From NCBI RefSeq assembly GCF_900106765.1, contig NZ_FNNG01000001.1, forward strand, positions 65,774-129,773: DNA of 64,000 nt. The letters run 5' to 3'. Source of the DNA: Tepidimicrobium xylanilyticum (GTDB lineage: Bacteria > Bacillota > Clostridia > Tissierellales > Tepidimicrobiaceae). Positions within the stretch are counted from its first letter, which is position 1. Every line of letters begins with the position of its first letter. Of this stretch, positions 1 through 8,373 are shown piece after piece. A program made the translations under genes and the position numbers. A model generated the notes under the pieces. That model saw nothing but the letters and a program-made list of their open reading frames with translations, did no database searches and was not told where the DNA came from.

Positions 1-1101
1 TTCAATTCCTTATAGGTAATCTAATAACTATAATACATTGAAGCATCCTTCAAACAAGAGGGCATGTTTCAATTCCTTATAGGTAATCTAATAACTATGC
101 AGATGGGTTTATCCCATCTCCAGTTCTCCTAGGTTTCAATTCCTTATAGGTAATCTAATAACCTTCTTTTAAATTCACATTTATCCCTCCCCATGACACA
201 GTTTCAATTCCTTATAGGTAATCTAATAACCTAATTATTGTTTTCATGTTAAATCCCTCATTTACAGTTTCAATTCCTTATAGGTAATCTAATAACTTAT
301 TATTTTATCACAGCTTAATAGAAATGCAGAAGGGTTTCAATTCCTTATAGGTAATCTAATAACGCGTTTGAAGTAGATGAAATTTCAGGAATTGAAGAAA
401 GTTTCAATTCCTTATAGGTAATCTAATAACCTTATTGTTTTTTATGAAATCCAAAGTTACTGCCGAAGTTTCAATTCCTTATAGGTAATCTAATAACGTT
501 AAACAAACATAGACGACCTTTAGCAGTACGTTAGTTTCAATTCCTTATAGGTAATCTAATAACCAAATTGCAGCAGGTCAACTGTATGGTGATGGAAAAG
601 GTTTCAATTCCTTATAGGTAATCTAATAACGATATACAAATGACAACGCTGGTAGCCCTACATCAACAGGTTTCAATTCCTTATAGGTAATCTAATAACG
701 TTGCTGAAACTATCGTCGTTATCACCACTATAAGCGTTTCAATTCCTTATAGGTAATCTAATAACTGTCCATGTTCGACTAACTGGGACTTGGTCATACC
801 CTCGTTTCAATTCCTTATAGGTAATCTAATAACGGGAAAAGCTAGAAAAGGCTCAAAATGCTCAAGGAAAGTTTCAATTCCTTATAGGTAATCTAATAAC
901 CCACCACAGTGTTTACATTTCAGAGCTTTTTCTTTGTTTCAATTCCTTATAGGTAATCTAATAACACGCCTGAGGCGTTATCTAATGCTGAAAGGCTTAG
1001 AGGTTTCAATTCCTTATAGGTAATCTAATAACAGGATTTATGTACCCCTCTTTATCTATTTGTTGTATAAGGTTTCAATTCCTTATAGGTAATCTAATAA
1101 C
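1..1101 (-). CRISPR. CRISPR array 1 (17 repeats in window)
   Basis: Seventeen copies of a 30-bp repeat, which on the + strand begins GTTTCAATTCC and ends ATCTAATAAC. They start at about 66, 133, 201, 267, 334, 401, 478, 534, 601, 670, 736, 804, 871, 936, 1003 and 1072, after a first copy cut by the left edge. Spacers are about 36-40 bp and all differ. Read on the minus strand the repeat ends in ATTGAAAC, the usual 5' handle of type I-B/III crRNAs, so the array is transcribed leftward with its leader on the right. The repeats are essentially invariant, as in an array under selection. The leader-distal end lies outside the window. Confidence 0.98.
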
Positions 1102-1116
1102 CCATTCTCTACATTG

Positions 1117-1145
1117 ATATTACTATGTTTTTCATTTTTTGTCAA
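1117..1145 (-). promoter_or_regulatory. CRISPR leader promoter, array 1
   Basis: On the minus strand there is a consensus -35 TTGACA (1145-1140), a 17-bp spacer and a -10 TAATAT (1122-1117). Exactly 15 bp separate the -10 from the first repeat (1101), so transcription should start about 8 bp before the repeat. The same hexamers, spacing and distance occur at array 2, which strongly supports the call. Confidence 0.85.
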
Positions 1146-1233
1146 ATTGGAATTTTTTTAATTTTGGGTAGCTAATTGCTTGCTAAATCCTCTATAAGAT
1201 TGAATTATAGCCATTTGTTAAAAAGCATAAAAT

Positions 1234-1277
1234 GTCGTCGATCTCCAGGGGTTTTTACACTACTGGAGGTCGACGAC
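1234..1277. repeat. Leader-associated hairpin, copy 1
   Basis: Inverted repeat with 15-nt arms (1234-1248 and 1263-1277) starting GTCGTCGA and ending TCGACGAC, with a 14-nt loop. The arms pair fully apart from one G-T type mismatch. It lies 132 bp upstream of the leader-proximal repeat and about 30 bp after the last cas gene. A near-identical element sits 134 bp from the first repeat of array 2, where no cas gene is adjacent. It is therefore a leader component rather than only a cas terminator. Function unknown. Confidence 0.85.
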
Positions 1278-1305
1278 AATAATATTTAAACCATAGCTTG
1301 CATTT

Positions 1306-2187
1306 TTAACTTCTCATCTGGAATATTCCTCTTATTAATTTATAATTACAATCTCTATCTACTTTTATTTTACTACCAGGGATTACACAAATCTTACTCT
1401 TCTCTGCTTTTAATCGTGCTGAAGAAAAATCATAGTCAATTATTACATGTTCGATTGTTCCAACATGAAAAATCCTTTCTCCTTCTCTTATTTCATCATA
1501 GAATCCATCTGTTATTGAAAAGTAGTTTTTAAGAAACTTATCTTTTTCAAATATTGGTTTTCCTTCCTTTGTTATGCCCCAACAATTACTTAACTCATCA
1601 TTAGTTGCCTCATTTAATTGGACTAATTCATCTAATTTCATATTTCCTAGACCATATCTATTATCTCCTCCAACGATTATATTCGAATTTTTCTCTAAAA
1701 AAGTTTCTATTTCTTCTTTTTTGTCCTCGTCAATTCCTAATAATCCAATCCAATAAAGATTTTCTTTATTTTCATTTACAAATTTGGATTTAGGTAAAAT
1801 AACTTCTATTTCATGTAATGATTCATCTTTTGCGGTTAAAGATAATGGTTGTATAGATGTTGATACATACACATCGGTAAATTTAGCCCGAAATTTATTT
1901 TCTGAATAGTCTCCTAAGTAAAATTCTCCATTTTTATATTCAGGAAATAGTACCTTATTTTTTTTTCCCAATTTAGGATAGAAGCATGTAATTGATTCAA
2001 AAATTTTCTTTCCTTCTTCAAAATACTCTTCTTTTCCTTTGTGCTGACCGTATTTATTGACTAAAGCTCCCCATATTGTCCATCCAGGTATAAAAATTCT
2101 AGTTTCAGATAATACACCATAATTGAAAATGCCTATATGAATAGGGCTAATTTGTTTAAAAATAAGCTTGTACCATATTTTAGCCAT
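1306..2187 (-). CDS. Type III CRISPR RAMP protein, Cmr3-like (Cas5 group)
   Basis: About 293 aa. The N-terminal strand-loop reads as a RAMP: an LIFKQISPIHIG segment, then FIPGWTIWGALVNKY, which fits the loop and first helix of the ferredoxin-like RRM fold. A Gly-rich loop (GGDNRYGLGNMKL) near residue 190 matches the C-terminal RAMP signature. As last gene of a cmr-type operon it probably caps the crRNA 5' handle (Cmr3/Cas5 role); this is inference from position and size, and a Cmr6-type role is possible. The ATG at 2187 has an AAAGGTGG site and overlaps the end of the cmr5 gene, so I prefer it to an upstream TTG/ATG-type start near 2229. Confidence 0.75.
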   Translation of the reverse strand: MAKIWYKLIFKQISPIHIGIFNYGVLSETRIFIPGWTIWGALVNKYGQHKGKEEYFEEGKKIFESITCFYPKLGKKNKVLFPEYKNGEFYLGDYSENKFRAKFTDVYVSTSIQPLSLTAKDESLHEIEVILPKSKFVNENKENLYWIGLLGIDEDKKEEIETFLEKNSNIIVGGDNRYGLGNMKLDELVQLNEATNDELSNCWGITKEGKPIFEKDKFLKNYFSITDGFYDEIREGERIFHVGTIEHVIIDYDFSSARLKAEKSKICVIPGSKIKVDRDCNYKLIRGIFQMRS

Positions 2188-2623
2188 TGCTACCACCTTT
2201 TTTTGCTGCTTTAGCATGATACCTAGCATAAATTAAAGCTCTTTCTAAAATATCTCTAAAGAAAAGCAGTTTGTGAAGGTCTTTTGATAAATTTCTAAAA
2301 AACAGTTCATAATTAATTTTTCCATTGTTTTCTTTAAGTTCATTTTTAAAGTATTCTTTCAAGTCTTTTGTATTATTTATTTCATTTACTACGTATTCTA
2401 TAAAAATTTTTTCTATTGAACTATCATTTTTTTCTGTCTCCTCACTTTTCTTGTTATTATCTTTTGATTTTGCTTTGCAGAATACATAATAAGCGTAAAC
2501 ACCATCATTTACTAAAACACCCAATGCCTTATCTATAAACCCTCTTTTTTCATCGTTGTTACATCCTTTATTAATATTAAATCCCAATAAATTAACAAAG
2601 CTATCTATATTTAGGTTGGCCAC
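2180..2623 (-). CDS. cmr5: Type III CRISPR small subunit, Cmr5-like (Cas11)
   Basis: About 147 aa, helical, no membrane segment. The C-terminal helix (ALIYARYHAKAAKKG) resembles the conserved Cmr5 tail helix, and the size and place between cmr4 and the last RAMP fit the Cas11 small subunit that lines the target-strand groove. A charged low-complexity insert of Lys, Asn, Glu and Ser lies around residues 55-75. I chose GTG at 2623, which sits 7 nt after AGGAGGT. The in-frame GTG at 2632 abuts the same site and is too close. The end overlaps the next gene by 8 nt. Confidence 0.75.
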   Translation of the reverse strand: MANLNIDSFVNLLGFNINKGCNNDEKRGFIDKALGVLVNDGVYAYYVFCKAKSKDNNKKSEETEKNDSSIEKIFIEYVVNEINNTKDLKEYFKNELKENNGKINYELFFRNLSKDLHKLLFFRDILERALIYARYHAKAAKKGGSNG

Positions 2624-2650
2624 AGCTTCCACCTCCTACTTACCTTGTTG

Positions 2651-3844
2651 TTAATCTTCAAAATAAACTTTTAATCTACCAAATCCTCTGGTTACAAGTC
2701 CTCCAATACCAAAGCTTTCATAGTACATCCTGCTCTCTTTCAAAGCTTGTATGATTAAATCAGAATTTAATCCTTTATCTTCTAGTTTGTCCATTATCCT
2801 AACATTACCATAAAATACAGTACCTCTTGGAATAGCTTCCGATGTAAATAATGCACCCTCTTTTGCTGCTCCAGTAAGAGGATCTATAGAAACAGAAGTC
2901 CTAACTTCTAAATTTGCATTAATTATTTGAGAAATAATACTGTCCGATACTACTATTATTTTGTTTTTTATTATATTCTCTATTTCATTACCTAACGTAC
3001 TTATAACAATACTACCATCTAATCTATCTACTTTAAAATTAAGCCACCCTAAATTCAAAAATTCATAATTACCAGCATTATTTACAACTTTTATTTTATT
3101 ATCTGAAAAATCTTCTATTTCTCCTAATCCCGCTTCTCTTAGAATAGATGGTGAAGTTATCCACCTAACGCCAAATCGAGTGCTTACAGGGAAAAATAGT
3201 ATGTTTAAATCTGAAAAATATGCTAATCCTTGCTGCGATTGCTTTTTAGAAAATCCAAAGGTCTTACAAATTATACAGTGACCGCAGTGCCCTGTATCAT
3301 CCAATCCTTTATATGCTGAGTTTTCTGTATCATCACTAGGCTTATCATCTTGACCTGCACATTTTATTGATGAAATTAAATTTCCCCAGTAGAATTCCCA
3401 TTGAATATTATCTGATTTTTCATTTTGTGATTGCTTATTTTTGCCTTTTAATTCTTCAGATTTATTTTTAATTGTTTCTGCATATTTTATAAATTCTTCT
3501 TTTCTCCTACTGAACTTTTCTTCATCATTACTAAGATTATTATTTGCTAGCGTATTTACTAATTTTCTAACATCTTTAGCATCAATGTCTTTATTATCTT
3601 TATTATATTCTTTATTTAAAATATCACGTATTTTATCGAAATTCTCTCTATAAAATCCTTGCAAAGTAAGAGCTGTATAATACCTCCATGTTCCAGCCAG
3701 TGATGATCCTGGTATTTTTGGTATTCTAGTTATAGGATCTCTTACAATTGTATTATCTACCCTACCAATTGTATATCCTCCAGTCCCTATATATATAGGG
3801 TCTGTTGAAATAGCATAAATGTTAAACCCTTTGCAAACCGACAT
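2651..3844 (-). CDS. cmr4: Type III CRISPR RAMP protein Cmr4 (Cas7 backbone)
   Basis: 397 aa. The N-terminus YIGTGGYTIGRVDNTIVRD followed by IPGSSLAGTWR is the Cas7/Cmr4 pattern of Gly-loop, thumb loop and helix. Asp30 in GRVDN is in the place of the Cmr4 Asp that cleaves target RNA at 6-nt steps, so the RNase looks intact. Later, YFSDLNILFFPV and ITSPSILREAG match Cmr4 core motifs. A Cys/His cluster (GHCGHCIICKTFG, about residues 180-195) could bind zinc. The region about residues 90-150 is a charged insertion. The ATG follows AAGGGGG. The gene sits between csx11 and cmr5 in one leftward operon. Confidence 0.88.
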   Translation of the reverse strand: MSVCKGFNIYAISTDPIYIGTGGYTIGRVDNTIVRDPITRIPKIPGSSLAGTWRYYTALTLQGFYRENFDKIRDILNKEYNKDNKDIDAKDVRKLVNTLANNNLSNDEEKFSRRKEEFIKYAETIKNKSEELKGKNKQSQNEKSDNIQWEFYWGNLISSIKCAGQDDKPSDDTENSAYKGLDDTGHCGHCIICKTFGFSKKQSQQGLAYFSDLNILFFPVSTRFGVRWITSPSILREAGLGEIEDFSDNKIKVVNNAGNYEFLNLGWLNFKVDRLDGSIVISTLGNEIENIIKNKIIVVSDSIISQIINANLEVRTSVSIDPLTGAAKEGALFTSEAIPRGTVFYGNVRIMDKLEDKGLNSDLIIQALKESRMYYESFGIGGLVTRGFGRLKVYFED

Positions 3845-3856
3845 TTAAATACCCCC

Positions 3857-6800
3857 TTAAAACTTTTTCAAAGCCTTATGCCAGAATTCATACATATCTA
3901 TAAATCTCCACAACAATTTATTAAACTCATCTTTCTTCATACTCTCAAGTTTTTCCCAAGTCATTCCTTCTCCAAATAGTCTTGCAAAACAATCTCTTTT
4001 TTCTTGGCCAGTTCGTTCATCCTTCTCATTCAATTCAAATGTATTAACAAAAGCTGATAGCATAAGTTTCTTTAGACTTTCATCATTTCCTTCCCAGTCT
4101 TTTATTTTTGAATAAATTAAGCTAACCATATTATTAAGTTTATTTATTTTTTGCTTTTTAGTATCTTTGTCATCAAAAAAATAATCTTTAAATACCTTGA
4201 AATTTTCCCATTCTTCCCATGTATAAGGTCTGTTATGCTTTTCTCCTAAAATTCGCTTTCCCTTTTCATAATAGATATCATTTCTTCTAATATTGGTATC
4301 CAAAAATTCAAAGTCTATCGTATTCGGATATATTTCTAATTTAACTTCTTTATACTCTTCACCTTGTAAATCAGACATACCATCTATCACTATAAGTTTT
4401 CTTTTCATTTTCTCGTGTGGTTGAATATAGAATTCATATGCATTGCTATATTCATTTTCGTTAGTTTCATTCTTCATTTTTATTAGGTAAAGGCTGTAAT
4501 AGTTTTGAGGTTCATTCGTTTCTTCTATACTTTGATCTTTAAAATACTTCCTTTGAATTTCTTTAAAGCCTTGATAGTTTATTACTTTCTTTATATCTTC
4601 CCAACTTGTAATATCTCTTCTTATCTTTCTTAAAGCCTTTAATCCTATATACAAAGGCTTTTTGTAATCTTGTATTACAATTCCTATGTGTAATGGAAGC
4701 TTGCCTATTACATATTTGAAATTATTTTTATATTTTTCTTGGATTTTATCTATTACATTTGGTAAATACTCTGCTGGTATAATAAATTGCCATGAAATTG
4801 GAGTTGGATCAATTATTGATAAATAAGGTAAGTATGATTCATATTTTACTTTTGAATTGTCTAATTTTATGTTAGTTGCTTTCTTAGTATCATATTCTTC
4901 AAGTATAAACTCCTTAATCCAGTCTTTGCTACCTTCTTTATTATCCTTTTCAATCTTTTTTGTAATTTCTGCAAAGTCATCTTTTCCTTTTATATTCCCT
5001 ATAATTGGAATTGCTTGTTCAATGGATGAAATGAGATGTACATTTCCTTTTTCATCCACCCAGAAATCAAGACCTTTATAGGTATATTCCTTGCTTTTGT
5101 ATCTTTCATCGTTAACTACGTTTTCCCATACAATCCTTTTTGCTCTCCAATCTTCTATGCCAATCAACTTTTTGAGATCATTTTTAATTTCTATAAAAAA
5201 TTCTTCAGTTGTTTCCCATATCCTTCTAAGCCTTGCTGGTGAAGGATTTTTACGTAGTAAAAATTGGAGTAGTATTTCTGCAATATCCTTATAATGCTGC
5301 TGATTATTTTTTAACTGTTTCCATTCAATTTTATTTTCATTAAAATTAATGTTGTTTTCTAATTTATTCTTCATAAATTTTTCCCATCTATCTCCAATTG
5401 TTCGTTCTGTTAATAAAATATCAGTATAATTCTGTAATGTATATTTTATACCTTCAGTACTAATTAAATTTTTTAACATTGTTTTATTTAAAACATTTCC
5501 TTTCTTTATTCTAAGGTTTTTCTCTAATTCTTCTTTTTTGCTATTCCAATCATCAATTATTGCTAATATTGTATTTAGCATATTTCCATTTAACCATTCT
5601 TTTAGCTCAAATTTAACTGTTACTAAAGCAATTCTTCCATTTTTGTCTTGCAATTCTCCTGTCCATATGGTTTCTCCATTAATATTCTCAATCCAATTGT
5701 GAAATCTTGAAATTCTTCTTTTGTCACATTGATCACATATGACAAAATCTTCTTTCTTTATACCTAATTTCAATCTGCATATTTGACATAAACCATCATA
5801 ATTTTTAGCATTATTACTTTCCTCTTTACATTTGTCAATAAAATTTTTAGAATAAACAGATTTTAAGAAATTGTCTCTGCTATTTTCTAACAAATAAGCT
5901 ATGTTCATAGTACCTCTCGAAGGCTTTGTAACGAATATGGAAGGCATAAATTCGTTTTCAAAAATTTCATGTTTGTCTTCATCTAATTCGATTTCTTTAA
6001 AGGCATTCACTATTTTTTCTTTTAATTCACAAAAGTCGGCACTCAATTCTAAATTATAGCCATCTCCGCTTTTCTCTCCTATATTTTCAGGTACGATAAA
6101 ATATATTCCTGTTTCATCTCTGTATATTTCATTTCCCAATGCATAATCTATTTCAACTATCTCTTTAATTTTAGCATCAATTTTTTTCACAGCTACCCTA
6201 TACCAATCTACGAAATATGGCTTTAAGGCTTTTTCTGCTAAACCAAGCTTATCGTATTGAACTCCTAGTATGCTCCATTTTATCTTTTGTGGATTGTTTT
6301 TATATTCATTTACATTAGAATCTTCCAAAACCATAGCTGCAAGACTTGCTTTAAATAAAGATGCTGTCATATAAGCTTGATCCCACAATGTTACATCATT
6401 AATTGGAAATCTTGAATCGCTTAACAAATGAGAATACCAACTCTTTATTTCATTAATTACAAAATTTCTTAAATTTATCCAATCTTCTTCTGAAAAATCT
6501 TTAATTTCTTTATTTAATCTATTTATTTTATTAGCTAATTTATTGAAAAAACAAATTCGTTGTCTGTCTAACATATAAATACTAACGTCTTCTTTAAAAC
6601 TTCCGAATGCATTAGAAATCCAAAGTTTTTCTAATTCATTTTTTTCAGGAGGTTGTCCTTTATCTATTCCCGAATTTATATTTTCGCATCCTCTGAAAAA
6701 AATACCATTAACCAATTCTATCACATCATTATTAATATTTTCTTCTTTGGCTATTTCTTCAATTGCATTACCATAAATAATGTTTACTATTTTCGTATCT

Positions 6801-7117
6801 TTAATTTTATTTAAATTAATTTTCACATTAAAAAATTCCAATAACTTATCATCTATAGATTTTAAATCTATTTTAAATGGTGTTTCTTTATTTTGGTTTT
6901 TGATAGTATAATAACCTTTATATCTTGTAAAAGTTTTATATCCATACTCTTCTATAAAATCTTCCTCTGTAAAATTATTCTCAACTGTACAAAAATGCTT
7001 CCTCCAACCACTAAACCCAACATGGGTTTTTCCTAAATTGAAAAGCAGTGCTCCTATTTCAGCTTTAAGTATTTCTATATTTTTCTGTTTTAGATTTTCT
7101 AATCTTTCATCATTCAT
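3857..7117 (-). CDS. csx11: Cas10-family large subunit, Csx11 type, catalytic motifs degenerate
   Basis: 1086 aa. The Csx11 signature NPSPARLRRIWETT is at 624-637, with further family motifs RGCENINSGIDKG (142-154), NDVTLWDQ (240-247) and LPLHIGIVIQDYKKPLY (807-823). A zinc finger is formed by C444-x2-C447 and C461-x2-C464. The expected HD-nuclease motif HDxGK reads FNLGK (26-30), and the later WDH reads WDQ (245-247). The strand that carries GGDD in Cmr2 appears to read PTPIS (771-775). DNase and cyclase activity are therefore predicted lost, as described for type III-C Cas10. It should still scaffold the crRNA complex. The start overlaps the upstream RAMP gene by 8 nt. Confidence 0.9.
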   Translation of the reverse strand: MNDERLENLKQKNIEILKAEIGALLFNLGKTHVGFSGWRKHFCTVENNFTEEDFIEEYGYKTFTRYKGYYTIKNQNKETPFKIDLKSIDDKLLEFFNVKINLNKIKDTKIVNIIYGNAIEEIAKEENINNDVIELVNGIFFRGCENINSGIDKGQPPEKNELEKLWISNAFGSFKEDVSIYMLDRQRICFFNKLANKINRLNKEIKDFSEEDWINLRNFVINEIKSWYSHLLSDSRFPINDVTLWDQAYMTASLFKASLAAMVLEDSNVNEYKNNPQKIKWSILGVQYDKLGLAEKALKPYFVDWYRVAVKKIDAKIKEIVEIDYALGNEIYRDETGIYFIVPENIGEKSGDGYNLELSADFCELKEKIVNAFKEIELDEDKHEIFENEFMPSIFVTKPSRGTMNIAYLLENSRDNFLKSVYSKNFIDKCKEESNNAKNYDGLCQICRLKLGIKKEDFVICDQCDKRRISRFHNWIENINGETIWTGELQDKNGRIALVTVKFELKEWLNGNMLNTILAIIDDWNSKKEELEKNLRIKKGNVLNKTMLKNLISTEGIKYTLQNYTDILLTERTIGDRWEKFMKNKLENNINFNENKIEWKQLKNNQQHYKDIAEILLQFLLRKNPSPARLRRIWETTEEFFIEIKNDLKKLIGIEDWRAKRIVWENVVNDERYKSKEYTYKGLDFWVDEKGNVHLISSIEQAIPIIGNIKGKDDFAEITKKIEKDNKEGSKDWIKEFILEEYDTKKATNIKLDNSKVKYESYLPYLSIIDPTPISWQFIIPAEYLPNVIDKIQEKYKNNFKYVIGKLPLHIGIVIQDYKKPLYIGLKALRKIRRDITSWEDIKKVINYQGFKEIQRKYFKDQSIEETNEPQNYYSLYLIKMKNETNENEYSNAYEFYIQPHEKMKRKLIVIDGMSDLQGEEYKEVKLEIYPNTIDFEFLDTNIRRNDIYYEKGKRILGEKHNRPYTWEEWENFKVFKDYFFDDKDTKKQKINKLNNMVSLIYSKIKDWEGNDESLKKLMLSAFVNTFELNEKDERTGQEKRDCFARLFGEGMTWEKLESMKKDEFNKLLWRFIDMYEFWHKALKKF

Positions 7118-8369
7118 CCCCTACTCCCTCCATATTATCTTCTGAACTTTTAATAATAGTAGCTTTGCCCCATCCTAATTTAGTCTTAGCTCCTATACCT
7201 ATTTCTTCAATTGCATATCTTATAAGCCCCTCTAAAATCCTACGGTCAAGTTCAACTTGTTTTTCTAGTTCCTCCTTTGAAAGGACAATGGCATCATAAG
7301 GAATATAGACAATTTGAACAAATCCTTCACTACCACTTGGTACTACTTCATAATAGATAGGGCTACTTCCAGCCTTTGTGTTTCTATTGTGCGGATTTAT
7401 AACTTCCAAAGATACTTCCTCAAAATAGGTAGGATAGAATACTGCTCGTCCTCTTTTCACTGTAAAAATATTTCCATTATTACACAACTCTTCATTATGT
7501 TTAGTTATCTGTTCAAAGATTTGTTCTGCTACTCTTCTACCATCCCTTTTAATATTTAAATTTAAGCCTAAATCGCTTAATGCATATTTGATAAGCTGCT
7601 TTATTAAAAGGTCTTCATCTTTATTTTCTTTCTCATCAATAAACTTTTTTATTTCTTCTTCTATTTCCCTGTATTCTTTAGAGCCTGTCCCAAAAATTCT
7701 CGTAATGCTAAAATAGTATTCAAGTATTTCTTTTATGTTATTATTTTCAATTAAACCTTTCAATTTTTCTCTAGCAGCTTTTAATAGCATTCCTTTCCAG
7801 GTACTTCCCCTAATTATTGGTACTTTCCAAACCTTTTCCTTCATAACTGGATTGTCTATTATATAAAACTCATCATCATCTTTAGAAAAATAGGGAGAAT
7901 CAAGTTTAAACCTATATTTAAAGCCAAAAGAACCGGGAATAAGTTTTTTTATGTAATCTTCTAAATCATTTTCGGTGGGAAATATACCCATTAGAACATC
8001 TAAAACCTTAATATTATCAGTTTCATTTAAATTTGGTATTTGCAATTTTACCTTTTTTTGACTTTTAGGAAATATTTCCTGATTAAATCTTTGTTTTTCA
8101 GAAAGAATTTCTTTCTTAAACCATTCTAAACAAAATTCTTTTACTTTAGTTCTCTTTAAATTCCCATCACATCTATTGTTCACAAACCTGAATAATTTAT
8201 TAAAATCTCTTATTTCTCTTGCTTTCCTATCTGCATCTTTATGAGCTTTGTATTTATATGAATACTTTAGAAAATGAAATATTTCATCATATTGATTAGC
8301 CTCATTATTTATTTGGCTTTTATTTATGTTTACTTTATTTAAATCTTCCAATATAACCTCAAAATTCAC
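7110..8369 (-). CDS. Type III CRISPR RAMP protein, Cmr6-like, with basic N-terminal extension
   Basis: 419 aa. Residues from about 135 carry a RAMP domain: KVPIIRGSTWKGMLLKAAR is the Gly-loop/helix signature, and IGIGAKTKLGWGKA near residue 395 is the C-terminal Gly-rich loop. Between them, NPHNRNTKAGSSPIYYEVV resembles Cas7-group Cmr6-like proteins of Csx11 operons. The first ~110 residues are rich in Lys, Arg and aromatic residues and match no RAMP part I know; they may touch RNA. The start is GTG, preceded by GGGGGTG. The order cmr1 - this gene - csx11 supports a terminal backbone subunit role; the exact family name is uncertain. Confidence 0.75.
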   Translation of the reverse strand: MNFEVILEDLNKVNINKSQINNEANQYDEIFHFLKYSYKYKAHKDADRKAREIRDFNKLFRFVNNRCDGNLKRTKVKEFCLEWFKKEILSEKQRFNQEIFPKSQKKVKLQIPNLNETDNIKVLDVLMGIFPTENDLEDYIKKLIPGSFGFKYRFKLDSPYFSKDDDEFYIIDNPVMKEKVWKVPIIRGSTWKGMLLKAAREKLKGLIENNNIKEILEYYFSITRIFGTGSKEYREIEEEIKKFIDEKENKDEDLLIKQLIKYALSDLGLNLNIKRDGRRVAEQIFEQITKHNEELCNNGNIFTVKRGRAVFYPTYFEEVSLEVINPHNRNTKAGSSPIYYEVVPSGSEGFVQIVYIPYDAIVLSKEELEKQVELDRRILEGLIRYAIEEIGIGAKTKLGWGKATIIKSSEDNMEGVGDE

Positions 8370-8373
8370 TATT

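Noticed and set aside
1234-1277. Leader hairpin as simply the cas operon terminator
   Set aside because: The same hairpin is kept at the same distance from array 2, where no cas operon precedes it, so a cas-terminator role alone does not explain it.
4974-4990. GKDD string in Csx11 (residues 711-714) as a possible GGDD cyclase site
   Set aside because: It is followed by a helix-like, charged segment (FAEITKKIEKDN) and lies about 60 residues before the strand that aligns with the GGDD strand of Cmr2, so it is not in the right place.
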